Origin: Nitzschia sp. pyKryTriq1
Lineage: Eukaryota > Bacillariophyta > Bacillariophyceae > Bacillariales > Bacillariaceae
DNA: 64,000 nucleotides
Direction of reading: 5' to 3'
Assembly: GCA_956465555.1 (NCBI GenBank)
Contig: OY101116.1
Span: 1,550,001-1,614,000 of the forward strand
How positions within the stretch are numbered: the first letter of the stretch is position 1; each line of letters starts with the position of its first letter. Both the position numbers and the translations under genes were made by a program. The notes beneath the pieces were generated by a model, which had not been told where the DNA came from, did no database searches, and saw only the letters and a program-made list of their open reading frames with translations. Of this stretch, positions 32,606-43,329 are shown one piece after another.

Positions 32606-33170
32606 CCACTACATTTATGATAAGTCGTTCGTGCCCCTGACACTTCACGACTACCTTACGATTACAAAAGATTCATCTCTCAAAAACACCCCAGAAAAAT
32701 AGTCTCACTTCTTTTAATTTCATCTACTTTAAATCACGAATTGAATCCCGTAACTACGAGTCGTTGCAATCTGTTATTTTATGCGCCGGCGTGTTCTGTA
32801 GTTTTCGTGAACCCAAGAAATCCCGAAAGTACCGCAGGTTGCAGGTAAAGAAAGGTGCACTCTGTACCAGATAGTACAGTACCATTACTTGTACAGGAGT
32901 ACCGGTATTGTTGAAGTTTTCGGGCCCGCGCCGGCCGCCTCGAACAAAATATTGTCCGTCCGTCCGTCCGTCCATCCGTCCACCCGTCCGCCCGCCCTTG
33001 CCACGTTCCGTCACCGCGACGATGGTGAAGATGAATGAGATGAATAGATGATCATAGTTTGAACCTAAAGTGGCGAGCATTTCCTCCTGTCATCTCCACG
33101 ACGTATACTGGCACCTTTTTGAAGCCTCTAGCTGAAGAATACTTGATATCAGAGGACGTTGAATCTTAAA

Positions 33171-34190
33171 ATGCCTCACGGAACTGTAGCGCAATGCAGT
33201 CCCCGACGGGACGAGAGTCGCCGTTCGAGTACGACGAAAAGACGACAGCGCGTCTCAAAGTCTTTGGTTACCCTGTTGATGTTTTTCGCAACCAACCCAT
33301 CGTCTCTCTTTCCAGCTGCATCAGCTTGGTCATTCAATCCGAGTACCCCCAATATTTCTGCCAAACAAAAGGGCGAATCAACGATGGCAAGGAGAGACAT
33401 CCTTCAATATGGTCTCATCGCAAGCCCATTCTTTTTTCCGAGGTCAACTTTTGCCGCCGATGAAGGAGAAGGAATGATGTCCACATCAGTCGTCGCAACT
33501 TTATTACGATCGGTCCCTACTTTCACTATAGTGGACGATAAAGGTGTACCCTTCATGGTTGTGGGTGAGGATGCAAAGGTTACTGGATATTTCTTTACAT
33601 CGTATGGCGAGGCCGAGCGTATTTTGAAAGCAGCCAAGACCAGTGCCGATAAAGCGATTAAGGAAGCGAAGGCAGAAGGAAAGTCGGATGAAGAAGGAGG
33701 ACAGAACCCATGGAAAATGGCTAGGATTTCGACCGTTCCCCTCGATTCTGCGGTGACCCTAGTGAGCAAGTCCTCTGCTTCATTTGGTGGCGGCAATTAC
33801 TTCCGGGTAGCACCATCCGAACAGGACGTTGAAGATGCCCTTGCCCTAACTGGTCAAGAAGATCTTGCGGAAGGCAAGGCCCCTCTCTTTTACTATGCGG
33901 ATTTTACAATAGATGTTGGCGGCAATCAACGATCGCCCCTTTATTTTCGAAAGTCGGAACTAGAAGAGCAATATCGAAAGACCAACCCAGGTGTTGATGC
34001 CCCGAAAGTTCTCGTGACCGAGCTATTTGCTGTTCTTGCAGAAATGGTAAGACCAGGTGGGAAAGACAACGATCTCCAGACTTTGATTTTTGTTCCACCG
34101 AAAGAAAGTGAACGAAAACGAAAGGACTGTGAAAAATCCGGTGGGAAGGGAGCACCATTTGTTATTGGTCAACGCATAATAGTTCTATAG
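33171..34190 (+). CDS. Tic22-like protein with multi-step plastid leader
   Basis: A single exon encodes 339 residues from the ATG at 33171. The core (about 110-310) has VPTFTIVDDKGVPFMV, GYFFTSYGEAERIL and a later SPLYFRKSELEEQYRK, the repeated beta-alpha pattern of Tic22, a soluble chaperone of plastid protein import. The leader is long: a basic head, a hydrophobic segment ending AASAWSF, then ARRDILQYGLIASPFFF and STFAADEG. The twin Arg before a second hydrophobic stretch with an A-A cleavage site looks like a thylakoid-lumen (Tat-type) signal. This is unusual for Tic22 of the envelope but fits cyanobacterial relatives found in lumen and periplasm. The C-terminal 25 residues are basic. Confidence 0.8.
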   Translation: MPHGTVAQCSPRRDESRRSSTTKRRQRVSKSLVTLLMFFATNPSSLFPAASAWSFNPSTPNISAKQKGESTMARRDILQYGLIASPFFFPRSTFAADEGEGMMSTSVVATLLRSVPTFTIVDDKGVPFMVVGEDAKVTGYFFTSYGEAERILKAAKTSADKAIKEAKAEGKSDEEGGQNPWKMARISTVPLDSAVTLVSKSSASFGGGNYFRVAPSEQDVEDALALTGQEDLAEGKAPLFYYADFTIDVGGNQRSPLYFRKSELEEQYRKTNPGVDAPKVLVTELFAVLAEMVRPGGKDNDLQTLIFVPPKESERKRKDCEKSGGKGAPFVIGQRIIVL

Positions 34191-34256
34191 TGGTCCTTGT
34201 AAATTAATATTCCGCAGATGGAAGTAAAATTCTGCATCTGTGACGTGCTCTGCCAT

Positions 34257-34886
34257 CTATTTCATAAGGTCGCCAAACGCTTTAATGACCTCGCTGGGTG
34301 CCTGAACCAACTCGATGAGGACCCCGTTTCCAGAAATGGGGGCGGCTTTGTTCCCCTTTGGGTGAATGAAAGTGATGTTGTGCCCCGAAGCTCCGGGTCT
34401 GATTCCACCAGGTGTGAAACGAACTCCTTCTTTCTGCATCCATTCTACTGCACTCTCAAGATCGTCCACCCATAATCCAATGTGATTCAGGGGAGGGACG
34501 TGTACCTGTAAGAACGACGAAAAGAAGAACAGTGAGGAAGATTTGAAATTTAAGCTTCACTGGCACCAGTTCTCGACTATGCCTGTTCGCACCTTGGGGC
34601 TGCCTTCTGGGTCGATCGGGGTCATGAGGTCCACCTCCACTTCGAAGGGTACAGGCCCAACCCTTAAAATGTCTTCGTCTACGTTCTCGCCTTCCATTCT
34701 TTTGTTTGCATACGGTTCCAAACCAAAAATATCTCTCCATAGAGAATTGAGTGGTCCCTTCTCGGCACAGCCAATGGCGATTTGTTGAACGCCCAAGATT
34801 TTGAATGGTCGGGCCTTTGCAGCCGTCGAAAAAGAGATCCGAGACACGGCGCTGCGAGCGAGATTCGAGAAACGAGACGTGAACAT
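34257..34886 (-). CDS. methylmalonyl-CoA epimerase-like VOC protein
   Basis: Two exons (34886-34593 and 34505-34257) give 180 residues over an 87-bp intron; the join reads [20 protein letters not shown]. The two halves each form a vicinal-oxygen-chelate unit. Ligand candidates are a Gln in GVQQIAIG (the usual first His is absent), His in PLNHIGLWV and Glu in GVLIELVQ. The ending VLIELVQAP matches methylmalonyl-CoA epimerase, which acts in mitochondrial propionate breakdown. The first 25 residues ([19 protein letters not shown]) are a good mitochondrial leader. A glyoxalase I activity is the alternative. Confidence 0.82.
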
Positions 34887-35612
34887 TGGTGCTGAAATGA
34901 GTACAAGAAGTATTGGGGTCTCCTGTCTGAAGTTGATAGGGAGTCAATTTATTGCTGAAAGAGGTATTGTCTTTGTTTGCTTGTTTGGTATTCGTTGGTA
35001 TTGTTGTGAGGGAATGACCAAGATGCGAACTCGGACCTTCTTGTTTGATGAAGATGCGATGATGACGGAGATACTACAGGTACCACAGGTCGTACCGGTA
35101 CATGGTACTGTACCGGCACAGTACTGTACCAGTACCAGTGATGCGATCGGCATGCGGTTCTCTGCGTTCGGGTTTCCCCACCCAAGATCGCGCAATTTTA
35201 CGGCGCAGAGCTCGCTGCGGTATGAAAACCATACCTGTAGAGCTCGTACATATCTTGCGTATGGTGGCCAGACGGATACGCAAGAACTTCAATCCAACAA
35301 CATTATCGATCCAACTGCAGCAGCCAACGCAACATCACAACCATACGAACCGGTGGTCTACGGTATGAGTACTTGTACAGGTGGTACCGTACGGTATCTC
35401 TCCAGACAACTCTAGTAGTAGAGAGACGAACCGCCATGCCACGAAGAAAAGCGACGACGACGATGGTGACTGATGACTTTCGTCTCCTGTTTCGCGTCGA
35501 CAACGATGGTATTAATAACGCAGCACAAACCCTTTGCATCGAATCATACTTATTTTAGGGCTTTCTCGGAAGGCTTGAACTTGAAGTGCTGTCAACGCGA
35601 CACTATAAATAA
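34887..35612. other. intergenic spacer, 726 bp, divergent promoters
   Basis: No gene is seen. Palindromic clusters lie at 35077-35135 (caggtaccacaggtcgtaccgg, gtaccggcacagtactgtacc) and 35355-35395. Confidence 0.55.
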
Positions 35613-36632
35613 ATGTCGAATGTTGGACGAGTATCCACCAGGCCTCCGTCATGGCAGGTGTGGTGGGTTGCAAGTCGACCGCACACTCTGACCGCATCCT
35701 TAGCTCCCATTGTCGTCTCCTACAATGTTGGTCTTTCCACAATCGATAGCATCGACAAAGGCTGTTATGTTCAGTTCACGGCCCAGTGGGCGGCTTTTTG
35801 CATGTTAGTGCAGCTGGGGACAAATCTGCACAACGATTATGCCGACTTTGTCAAGGGTGCCGACACCGACAAGCGAGTAGGACAAGCGCGAGCAACACAA
35901 AAAGGCTGGCTGACACCCATGCAGACTGCTAGTGCGGCGACCTTTGTCTTGGGACTTGCCCTGCTTCTTGGTATTGGGTTCGTGAAGAGCATTGATCGAA
36001 ACCAAGAAGGCGGTTCCGCACGAGCTGCCGTCATGACATTCCTTGTCATCAGCTCGATATTCAATGCCTTTGCTTATACTGGTGGTCCTTGGCCACTTGG
36101 ATACATTGGCTTGGGTGACTTCTCCATTGGATACTCTGGCTTGGGGGACCTGTTTGTCTTTCTTTATTTTGGACTGGTTGCCACTCTGGTTCTCCCATTT
36201 CTCTATTTGGCCAATCCTTGTTCTGGAGTCAAGAATCACGACACGGAAACAATCCTTTGGAAGTTTTTACCATATGCAATCCAAGTGGCTGTTTTAGCTA
36301 CCAACATTATCGTTGTCAACAATCTACGAGATCGGCATACGGACGTGGAAGCCAAAAAACGGACCCTTGCGGTTCGATTTGGGGCAGGTTTTTGCCGAAC
36401 CGAGTTCGTTGCAAATATTACGATTGCATATGGGCTGGTCATCGTCGATTGGATTGTCAATTCGTTTGGCATGTGGAGGCTACTCCCCTTGCTTTCCTTA
36501 CCACTGGCTCGAAAAGAGATCAGAGCAATTTACACGAAAGAAGGTAGCTCGTTGAATCCGCATGTCGGAGGAAGTGCCAAAGTGCAATTTCTGTTTTGTA
36601 TCCTGCTTGGTATTGCACTAAGAATATCCTAA
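35613..36632 (+). CDS. menA: UbiA prenyltransferase, MenA type
   Basis: A single exon encodes 339 residues. The first Asp-rich motif is NDYADFVKGADTD and the second is NNLRDRHTDVEAKKRT, as in 1,4-dihydroxy-2-naphthoate prenyltransferases that attach the isoprenoid tail in phylloquinone or menaquinone synthesis. About eight hydrophobic helices follow. AYTGGPWPLGYIGLGD is a MenA signature. There is an extra copy of ten residues (GYIGLGDFSI then GYSGLGDLFV), encoded by a 30-bp tandem duplication at about 36098-36157. No plastid leader is visible before the first helix, which starts near residue 20; an upstream exon may be missing, or the N-terminus is cryptic. Confidence 0.88.
   Translation: MSNVGRVSTRPPSWQVWWVASRPHTLTASLAPIVVSYNVGLSTIDSIDKGCYVQFTAQWAAFCMLVQLGTNLHNDYADFVKGADTDKRVGQARATQKGWLTPMQTASAATFVLGLALLLGIGFVKSIDRNQEGGSARAAVMTFLVISSIFNAFAYTGGPWPLGYIGLGDFSIGYSGLGDLFVFLYFGLVATLVLPFLYLANPCSGVKNHDTETILWKFLPYAIQVAVLATNIIVVNNLRDRHTDVEAKKRTLAVRFGAGFCRTEFVANITIAYGLVIVDWIVNSFGMWRLLPLLSLPLARKEIRAIYTKEGSSLNPHVGGSAKVQFLFCILLGIALRIS
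36098..36157 (+). repeat. 30-bp tandem duplication inside menA
   Basis: Two adjacent units, 36098-36127 and 36128-36157, both contain ttggata then tggcttggg and stay in frame. Each encodes ten residues, so the reading frame is kept. Confidence 0.75.
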
Positions 36633-36785
36633 TGACTGATTCATTCATGCATCATTTCAATATCGAATTGCATGCAGTAGTCTATACTTTCGCCGATCTA
36701 CAAAGAATGCACTACGTACACCGGCTGAAAAGAATTGTTGTCCGGTTCAATACTAATACTGAATATGATAGAAATACTAGTAGAT

Positions 36786-38066
36786 TTACTTCCACAATCG
36801 TTGCAAACTGACATTGGTATCCCCTTCCTTCTTCATGACCTTTGCAACAGCCATTTCAAAGTCTTCCTGAGTGACATGCACCCGTCGCTCTCTCAGAGCA
36901 AACATACCAGCTTCTGTACAAACTGCTTTACATTCAGCACCACTGGCATTAGTCATTTTCTCAGCAATGATCTTGAGATCGATATTTCGAAGCAAGTTCA
37001 TCTTTCGCGAGTGGATCTTCATAATAGCCATACGATTATCCACGTTCGGGTTCGGGAATTCGATCTTTCGGTCAATACGTCCGGGTCGAAGCAGGGCGGC
37101 ATCCAAAATATCAATACGATTGGTAGCCATGACAACCTTGATGTTCTGGGCGGGTTCAAAACCATCCAATTGATTCAAAAGTTCCAACATTGTTCTTTGA
37201 ACCTCGGAGTCTCCACCACCTCCCCCTTCACCACCTCCACGAGAGCTACCGATAGAGTCAATTTCATCCATAAAAATGATGGAAGGAGCGGCCTCACGGG
37301 CCATGACGAAGAGTTCACGGACCATCCGGCTACCTTCACCGATGTATTTTTGCACCAGTTCCGCACCCGAAACACGAATAAAGGTACAGTCGGTGTGGTG
37401 AGCCACCGCTCGGGCTAGCAAAGTCTTTCCAGTTCCAGGAGGTCCATACAGCAAGACACCCTTCGGTTGAGCGACTCCGAGACTTTCGAAGAGTTCCGGG
37501 TGCTTGATTGGAAGTTCAATAACTTCTTTGATTTCCATGACCTGCTTCTCTAGACCTCCGATCATATCATAGGTCGAATCTGGCACGGCTTCGACCTTCA
37601 TCAAACTGACCAAGGGGTCGACTTTGGTGGGAAGGATCTTGTGCAGAGTGTACGAGTCATTGCGGAGGGCCACACGCGTGTTGGGCACCAGATCCTTAAT
37701 ATCCACCTGGGACTGATCGAGATCGACCACGTATTTTCCCTCGGGGTGAATCTTCACCAATACTTTGTTTTGACCCATCTGCTTCACGACTTCACCGACG
37801 TAGGAGCCGGGCTCTTGCAGGTGATGAAGCTCTTCTCGGAGCATGCGGACTTTGGCATTGAGTTCGTTCCGGCGTGCCTTGAGACGTTGCAAATCCGCTG
37901 TTCGTTCTTGAACCGTCTACGACAAGAAATATATGTATATACAGTGTGTGAGAGCTACCATCCATCTCGCTCCCATCACCTTACGCATCGACCAGCTTAC
38001 CTCGGAGAGCTCTCCAATTTTGGAGGCGTAGTACTTGGCCATGCTACTTGAATTGACGTCTGTCAT
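36786..38066 (-). CDS. RPT6: 26S proteasome regulatory ATPase subunit Rpt6
   Basis: Two exons (38066-38001 and 37916-36786) give 398 residues over an 84-bp intron. Exon 1 encodes [20 protein letters not shown]. Then follow a coiled coil, an OB domain, and the AAA ATPase with Walker A GPPGTGKT, Walker B IIFMDEID and the second-region [12 protein letters not shown]. The wording ([39 protein letters not shown]) matches Rpt6/PSMC5 among the six Rpt proteins. The subunit unfolds proteins and feeds them to the 20S core. A Gly-rich loop ([15 protein letters not shown]) is longer than usual. The C-terminus ends LQRLWK. Confidence 0.95.
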
Positions 38067-38624
38067 TGTGGCTGTGGCTACGGTCGACATTCTTCTTGGT
38101 CTAGAAACCTACCCTGTGCAGAATGAAGATAGAACTAAACAATACGTACCGGTAGAAGACGCTCTTGTCGTGTCCGGCAAACCGATCATCGCCATGGTCG
38201 AGATGATGACATCGGAAACGGCCCGCCGTCGAGTGTCGAAGCCAACCGAAAGATTGACTTCTTCGAACAAAGAAACGGAAAACTAACGTCCGGCCCTGCG
38301 CTACGGTGTACCCTTTTTGATTCGATTCAATCGATTCATTCTCTCGATCTGTCCGCGGTGGGTGTGGTCTGTCCTCTCTCGTGATCGGGACGACTCCTTT
38401 TCTAAACGGGATTGATCTTTCAACGGGAGGTGGAAAGGAAAAAAGGATCGAGCGCGTGCAACGTGCAACGTGCAACCAAGATCCTGGATCCTGAAGAATA
38501 ATCCTGACATTATTTCTCCATGCCTCCGCCATCCAGCACCCAGCACCCATCACCCATTCATCGTCCATCGGATCATCATGTTTCTATCATGAAAGGGGTC
38601 TAGTCCTTCTTGTGTTTTACTATA
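38067..38624. other. intergenic spacer, 558 bp, divergent promoters
   Basis: No gene is seen. A short direct repeat cgtgcaacgtgcaacgtgcaacc lies near 38454-38477, and a run cagcacccagcacccatcaccc near 38534-38555. Confidence 0.5.
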
Positions 38625-39743
38625 ATGACTTTCCGACTTGTCACAAGAGTGGCTGACATCGCCAACCAAATAATAGTCGATGGTGAAACGCACGATAAAA
38701 ACGATATGAATGATGATGATTTTTCTTTCTCGCTGAAAACCAATTTATCGGAACTTTGCCAGATCCATGATGCATTGATAGAAGATAGGAGTTTCACGTC
38801 TCAGTCGAGGGTCTCAATCGATATTGCTCGTTTTCGGCTGTGTACACTGTACGCCGAACATAGTATGGGGCTAGATCCGGAAAAAGTGGCGGGGGAAGCC
38901 GACGTGTATCGCGCCATTATAGGCATTTCGATGTATTTGGTCCAAACCATCCAAAGTACCAAGACCTCCGAGATGAACTCCACGATGAAGCACTTAGATT
39001 GCACCATTCAACAATCTACGCTTTTACTCAAGATTTTGTCCTTCATCTCATCGTTCTCTTCGGACGAAAGCACGGCAGCACTTCCGTCAAAGTATCCGAT
39101 TCTACAGATATGGATTGATGAGATGGCTCGGCGAACTACAAATAGTTGGGGGAACGATGAGGACACAAATATGATATCTTTTGATCCACAGGAGCTAGCC
39201 CTGGAGGAAGCTCAGCTTCTACGGATGGCAAACACCCCTATGCCGTCGGAATCGGGACGTAACGCGGCCAATCATCCAAACAACGGTAGCATGCAGAAAG
39301 AAGCGAGTACTTCCCTGGCATTGGTGGCTCGTATGTCCTCGAATTATCTCAGCGCAGTGACGAGTGATCAGTCCCCATCCATACAAATCTCCATGGACCA
39401 TAATGGTATGTTACGATTGACAGGCAAACAACGTAATGATTGGTGGGCTGCTATGACACCGTCGTCGACTGTGTGTTATGTCTCTCCCACCTTCACCATT
39501 ACCTCGGCTGTCGTCCACACCGAGAAGAATTCGAACAGAGGCTTGTCGTTATCGACAATTGTATTAGAAGTTGGCAATGGTGGTCGCCAATGGTGGGAGG
39601 TAGCTTCTTCTATAATAGAACAACTGAAGGACCTGGAATCGCTGCGCGGGGAAGTCGAGAAATTATGGCCACAAGATCAGGTGGAAAGACAGATTTCCGC
39701 AGCCTTCAACCAAGCAGGCGTTGACACGACCATGATAGATTAA
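38625..39743 (+). CDS. hypothetical protein
   Basis: A single exon encodes 372 residues from the ATG at 38625; the frame before it opens at TTG. The first half is helical and polar (RLVTRVADIANQIIV). The middle is Asn/Ser-rich and probably disordered. The last third (about 250-372) looks folded, with DWWAAMTPSSTVCYVSPTFTITSAVV and GNGGRQWWEVASSIIEQLK. No family is recognised. No signal peptide or membrane helix is seen. Confidence 0.7.
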   Translation: MTFRLVTRVADIANQIIVDGETHDKNDMNDDDFSFSLKTNLSELCQIHDALIEDRSFTSQSRVSIDIARFRLCTLYAEHSMGLDPEKVAGEADVYRAIIGISMYLVQTIQSTKTSEMNSTMKHLDCTIQQSTLLLKILSFISSFSSDESTAALPSKYPILQIWIDEMARRTTNSWGNDEDTNMISFDPQELALEEAQLLRMANTPMPSESGRNAANHPNNGSMQKEASTSLALVARMSSNYLSAVTSDQSPSIQISMDHNGMLRLTGKQRNDWWAAMTPSSTVCYVSPTFTITSAVVHTEKNSNRGLSLSTIVLEVGNGGRQWWEVASSIIEQLKDLESLRGEVEKLWPQDQVERQISAAFNQAGVDTTMID

Positions 39744-40076
39744 AGGCTACCATACCAGTACTATATAGTAGAGAGGTGGCCATGGTATCTTCGCGCTAGA
39801 GCAGGGTGAATGGGCTAGTTTAGAGTGATAGATCGGATGTTGCCCGCTGCAGGTTGTGATGGTGTCAAAATTGTGTGTGCGTTTGTGCATTTGCTGTAAT
39901 GGATTAAATAATAGCTGTGCTGAGTTTTCTGGATGCCCTCTACATAGTAAAAGGTTGAGTACATGGGATTAGGGAAGGGATACTCCGAGAAGCTGGGCTC
40001 CGAACTGAAAGTAGGAACAGAAGTTAGTACTACGCCAAATCAGAACAACAAAGACTAGGGCAATCGCGCTGGTTGA
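39744..40076. other. intergenic spacer, 333 bp
   Basis: Spacer between convergent genes; nothing stands out apart from a palindromic word near 39755-39770. Confidence 0.5.
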
Positions 40077-43000
40077 TCAACTCACTCGTCTCTCTACGGA
40101 CATGACTGATCGAATTTGTTGCAAACTGTCCATGAGTTTTTGAAGTTCGTCGATACCCCGAACACTAATAAGAAAAACAAGGGTAGCATGCTCGTTGGTC
40201 GTCTGGCTACCCGTCTTGAGAATTTCAGACAGCTCGGAAACGACTTCGGAGCAGTCGGCCAGAAGTAGTTTTCGATCTTCTGCATGAACTACAACCTCAC
40301 ATGGAAATGAAGGTTCTGCTTCGCCCGGTCCTGGGAATTCGGCCCACTGGAGATTTACCGGAATTTCAACATCAGCCGGCGTTTGCTTGAGCAAGGCAGG
40401 GTTTCGGACGCTACGACGGAGGGTTACGCTGTCAATCCGTTCCTTGAAGCCAAACAAGGAGTTCCCTGATTTCGACCGCTTATTCTCTGCGAGTGCTCTG
40501 TTGATGGCTCGTTGTGCATGAGGACATCCCATGCGATGGACCTTTGGAGTAGCGTCGTCATTTCCTTCGGGTCGGGTTCCGACAATCTCGTCGCCGTAGA
40601 TCGGAAGGCAGACGCTACAGATGTGCTCAGGGTCTGCGTACTCGGCTGTTTCGTCATCGAATATCTTTTTCACCTTTTCGATCGAGTCGATCGGCTTTGG
40701 CCACGCTGCAATATCACTCTCGTCATGCGTGTCACTACCTAGGGCTGATGCTATGGCAGCTGCGGCATCTTTTGCTCTTCGGCGATTCTGGTGCACAGCC
40801 TCGAGAACACTTTTTGGTATAGAAGAGCGGTTATCTTTCTCGGCTTCAACGAGTAGACGCTGAGGTACTTTTAAAAGCTTGGATACAAACGAATGCAACA
40901 AAGTCCGGTCTGTTTGTTGCCCAATCGTGACAAGCAAGTCATCAACATCATCGTATTGCGTATTCCCAGGCAGCAAGGCGGAAACCTCCTCAACCGTTGC
41001 TGGGATGGAGAAGTCTCCTTCGATATAAGACTCTTTTCGGATCAACGGAGCATGCATCCACAGATAGTCCATGAGTAGAATTTGTCCTGCCTCCAGAAGA
41101 CTGGTAAAGATCAGGTGAGCCGTTGTGTTTTCCTGTACAAGCTGTTGCCGCAGTACCCACCTACCTTTCTTTTTGCTTCGCTCTGAAATACGATCGCAGT
41201 TTGGATCTTGTTGACCTGCTCTTTGCGTATCGCATCCAATCTGTCGATGGCTTGCCATTTCCAGTCAAAATTGATACAACGTCGCCGTTCTGTAACTCAT
41301 AGGAAATGGGCACGGGCTTGCCGTTGATTTCGACGCCATGCATAGTCAGACCCACTTCAGTATGGATCTGGAACGCAGCATCTACAGCCGTTGCACCCCT
41401 GGCGAGATTCAGAATCTTTCCATTCCGAAGAAATACAAAGACCCTCTTGCCTAGCAGCTCACTCCGAACGCTGTCAACGAAATCTCTTGCATTGAGCTTT
41501 TCGTTTTGCCACTCCTTGATGCTTGATAGCCAAGGTGTGTTGTACAAATCTGCGTTCCCATTTTGTCTCTGTGTAAGATCTTTGTAGGCCCAATGAGACG
41601 CCATGCCATACTCGGCAACCTGGTGCATCATACTGGTTCTGATCTGAACCTCGATCTTTTGTCCGTTGAGGATGAGAGCAGTGTGAAGACTTTGGTAACC
41701 ATTTGGTTTGGGGAATGAGATGTAGTCCTTGACCCGCGTAGGCATGGGCTGGAATCCATCCAGATGTTGCACAAGCCCCAAGACGTGGTAACAGAGCCAT
41801 ACACCTCTATCCGATGCATTCTCTAGCTCGTCAGGACTTAGCTTGGGTGTGATGACAACGCGAAGGGCGACGACGTCTACAATGTGATCAATGTTCCTGT
41901 CCCCCTTTGTCTCCATTTTGTGCCATAAGGAGTAAATCTCTTTCATTCTACCCGACACGTTTACCTCCATGGCCTGACTCCGTAATGTTGGATCACTGTT
42001 CAGCCTATTTCTGAGCATTTCCTGGGACCGATCAAGCGTATCCTGAAACTTCTTTTGATGTTGACGCAAGCGTCGGTTCAGTCGCTTGTACTCCTGGGGA
42101 TACAGATACATGAATGCAGTGTCCTCGAGTTCACTCTTGAATTGCCAGATTCCCATCCTGTGAGCAAGGGGGGCAAAGATATCAAGGGTTTCTCGACTGA
42201 TCTTAATTTGCTTTTCAGGCTTCATGTGCCGCAAAGTTCGCATATTGTGCAACCGGTCTGCAAGTTTGACGATGATGATTCTGTAATCATCGGTCATTGC
42301 AACGAACATCTGCCTTAAATTTTCAGCCTGCTCATCGGCATACTCCGAGAATGCAAGCTTCGGCAGTTTTGAGACTTTGGTTTCTCCTTCCACAATGGAT
42401 CGGACAACAGGCCCAAACATCTCTTCCACAAGCTCGAATGTCAGATCCGTGTCCTCCACGGTATCATGAAGAAGACCCGCCATAACAGTTTCGGCATCCA
42501 TCTTCAAGCCTGCCAGTAACGCTGAGACTTCTACAGGATGGATAATAAATGGTTCCCCGCTCTTTCTCATCTGCCCTCGATGAGCCCTGTATGCCACTCG
42601 CAGCGCATCGTAAACTTTTACAACGCGTTGGGTTCCAAGGTAGGACACAGCCGGCAGCAGATCGTCCCAATATATGTCCACTTGTTCACAATCATATGGA
42701 GACATGTCCGCTAGACCTTGATAGATTTGGTCAACAGTCTCTCTTTGTTCCTTTTGCAGGAAAACACCCCCCATTATAGACGTCCAGTTGCTAACTTCAG
42801 GAGCCGTCAGCGCTTCGCGCTTTCCGTCCTCCTCATCAAGACCTTTGATGGCACCATTGTTGGAAATCGAAGACGCTCCGTTGCTGCTGAAACCATTCTC
42901 TGCGATTCCATTAGCGTCCAGAAAGTCCTGGGGAACATTCAGAAAAGTGGTATTCTTTCCGATTCCGTTGAAGTAAATTTCGTCCATCATGGATGGAAAT

Positions 43001-43329
43001 TGTTGTTGTCCTTCCTCATCGAAAGAAGGCGGGGTCACAAATAATCGGGCGCCTTGGAATGCATATTTGCTTGCTGCACCTCTGCTTCTGGAAGAGGCAC
43101 CAGCAAAGGCTTCCACCTCTGACGGTGACCCACACACGCCCAGGAAGGTAGCAGCAGCAGCAGCAGCAACACCAGAACAGGATCGTCGGGATCGCCTACA
43201 ACTTGATTTCCTGCACCTAGTACTCTCCGTCTCATTCTTGTTGCGTTGTTCCTCCCGAGCCAACCCACGCCCAAACTGATCATGCCGTGATCGGTTTCTT
43301 CTAGACGGCGAGAATCCGTGTGACGGCAT
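40077..43329 (-). CDS. RSH: plastid RelA/SpoT homologue, (p)ppGpp synthetase and hydrolase
   Basis: Two exons (43329-41165 and 41100-40077) give 1062 residues over a 64-bp intron; the join reads RAKQKE then SLLEAGQILL. The domains in order are: signal peptide with poly-Ala ending VEAFAGA (about 50-75), HD hydrolase with LLHDTVEDT (near 288), synthetase with RVKDYISFPKPNGYQSLHT (near 531), TGS domain (about 630-690), a long linker, and an ACT-like regulatory end (about 970-1062). Both active regions look complete, so it may make and break the alarmone (p)ppGpp in the plastid to slow gene expression under stress. The RVKD wording is typical of dual-function enzymes. The ATG at 43329 is used; the frame above opens at TTG. 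Confidence 0.93.

Larger units (their letters stand above)
32067..32842. repeat. 27-bp inverted repeat enclosing 722 bp
   Basis: The left arm at 32067-32093 begins gcaacctgcggtaatttcgg. The right arm at 32816-32842 is its reverse complement with one mismatch in 27. The enclosed DNA contains the 174-bp direct repeats. Confidence 0.8.
31503..33170. other. repeat-rich intergenic region, 1668 bp
   Basis: No gene is seen. The region holds, in order, a 46/50-bp tandem duplication, an inverted-repeat element, a palindrome cluster at 32020-32066, a 27-bp inverted repeat enclosing a 174-bp perfect direct repeat, and a tccg microsatellite at about 32955-32995. It lies between the zinc-binding ORF and the Tic22-like gene, read away from each other. 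Confidence 0.7.

Noticed and set aside
31957-32702. Plus frames of 142 and 88 codons that share a long identical segment
   Set aside because: They merely translate the 174-bp direct repeat; the shared peptide reflects the duplication, not a gene family.
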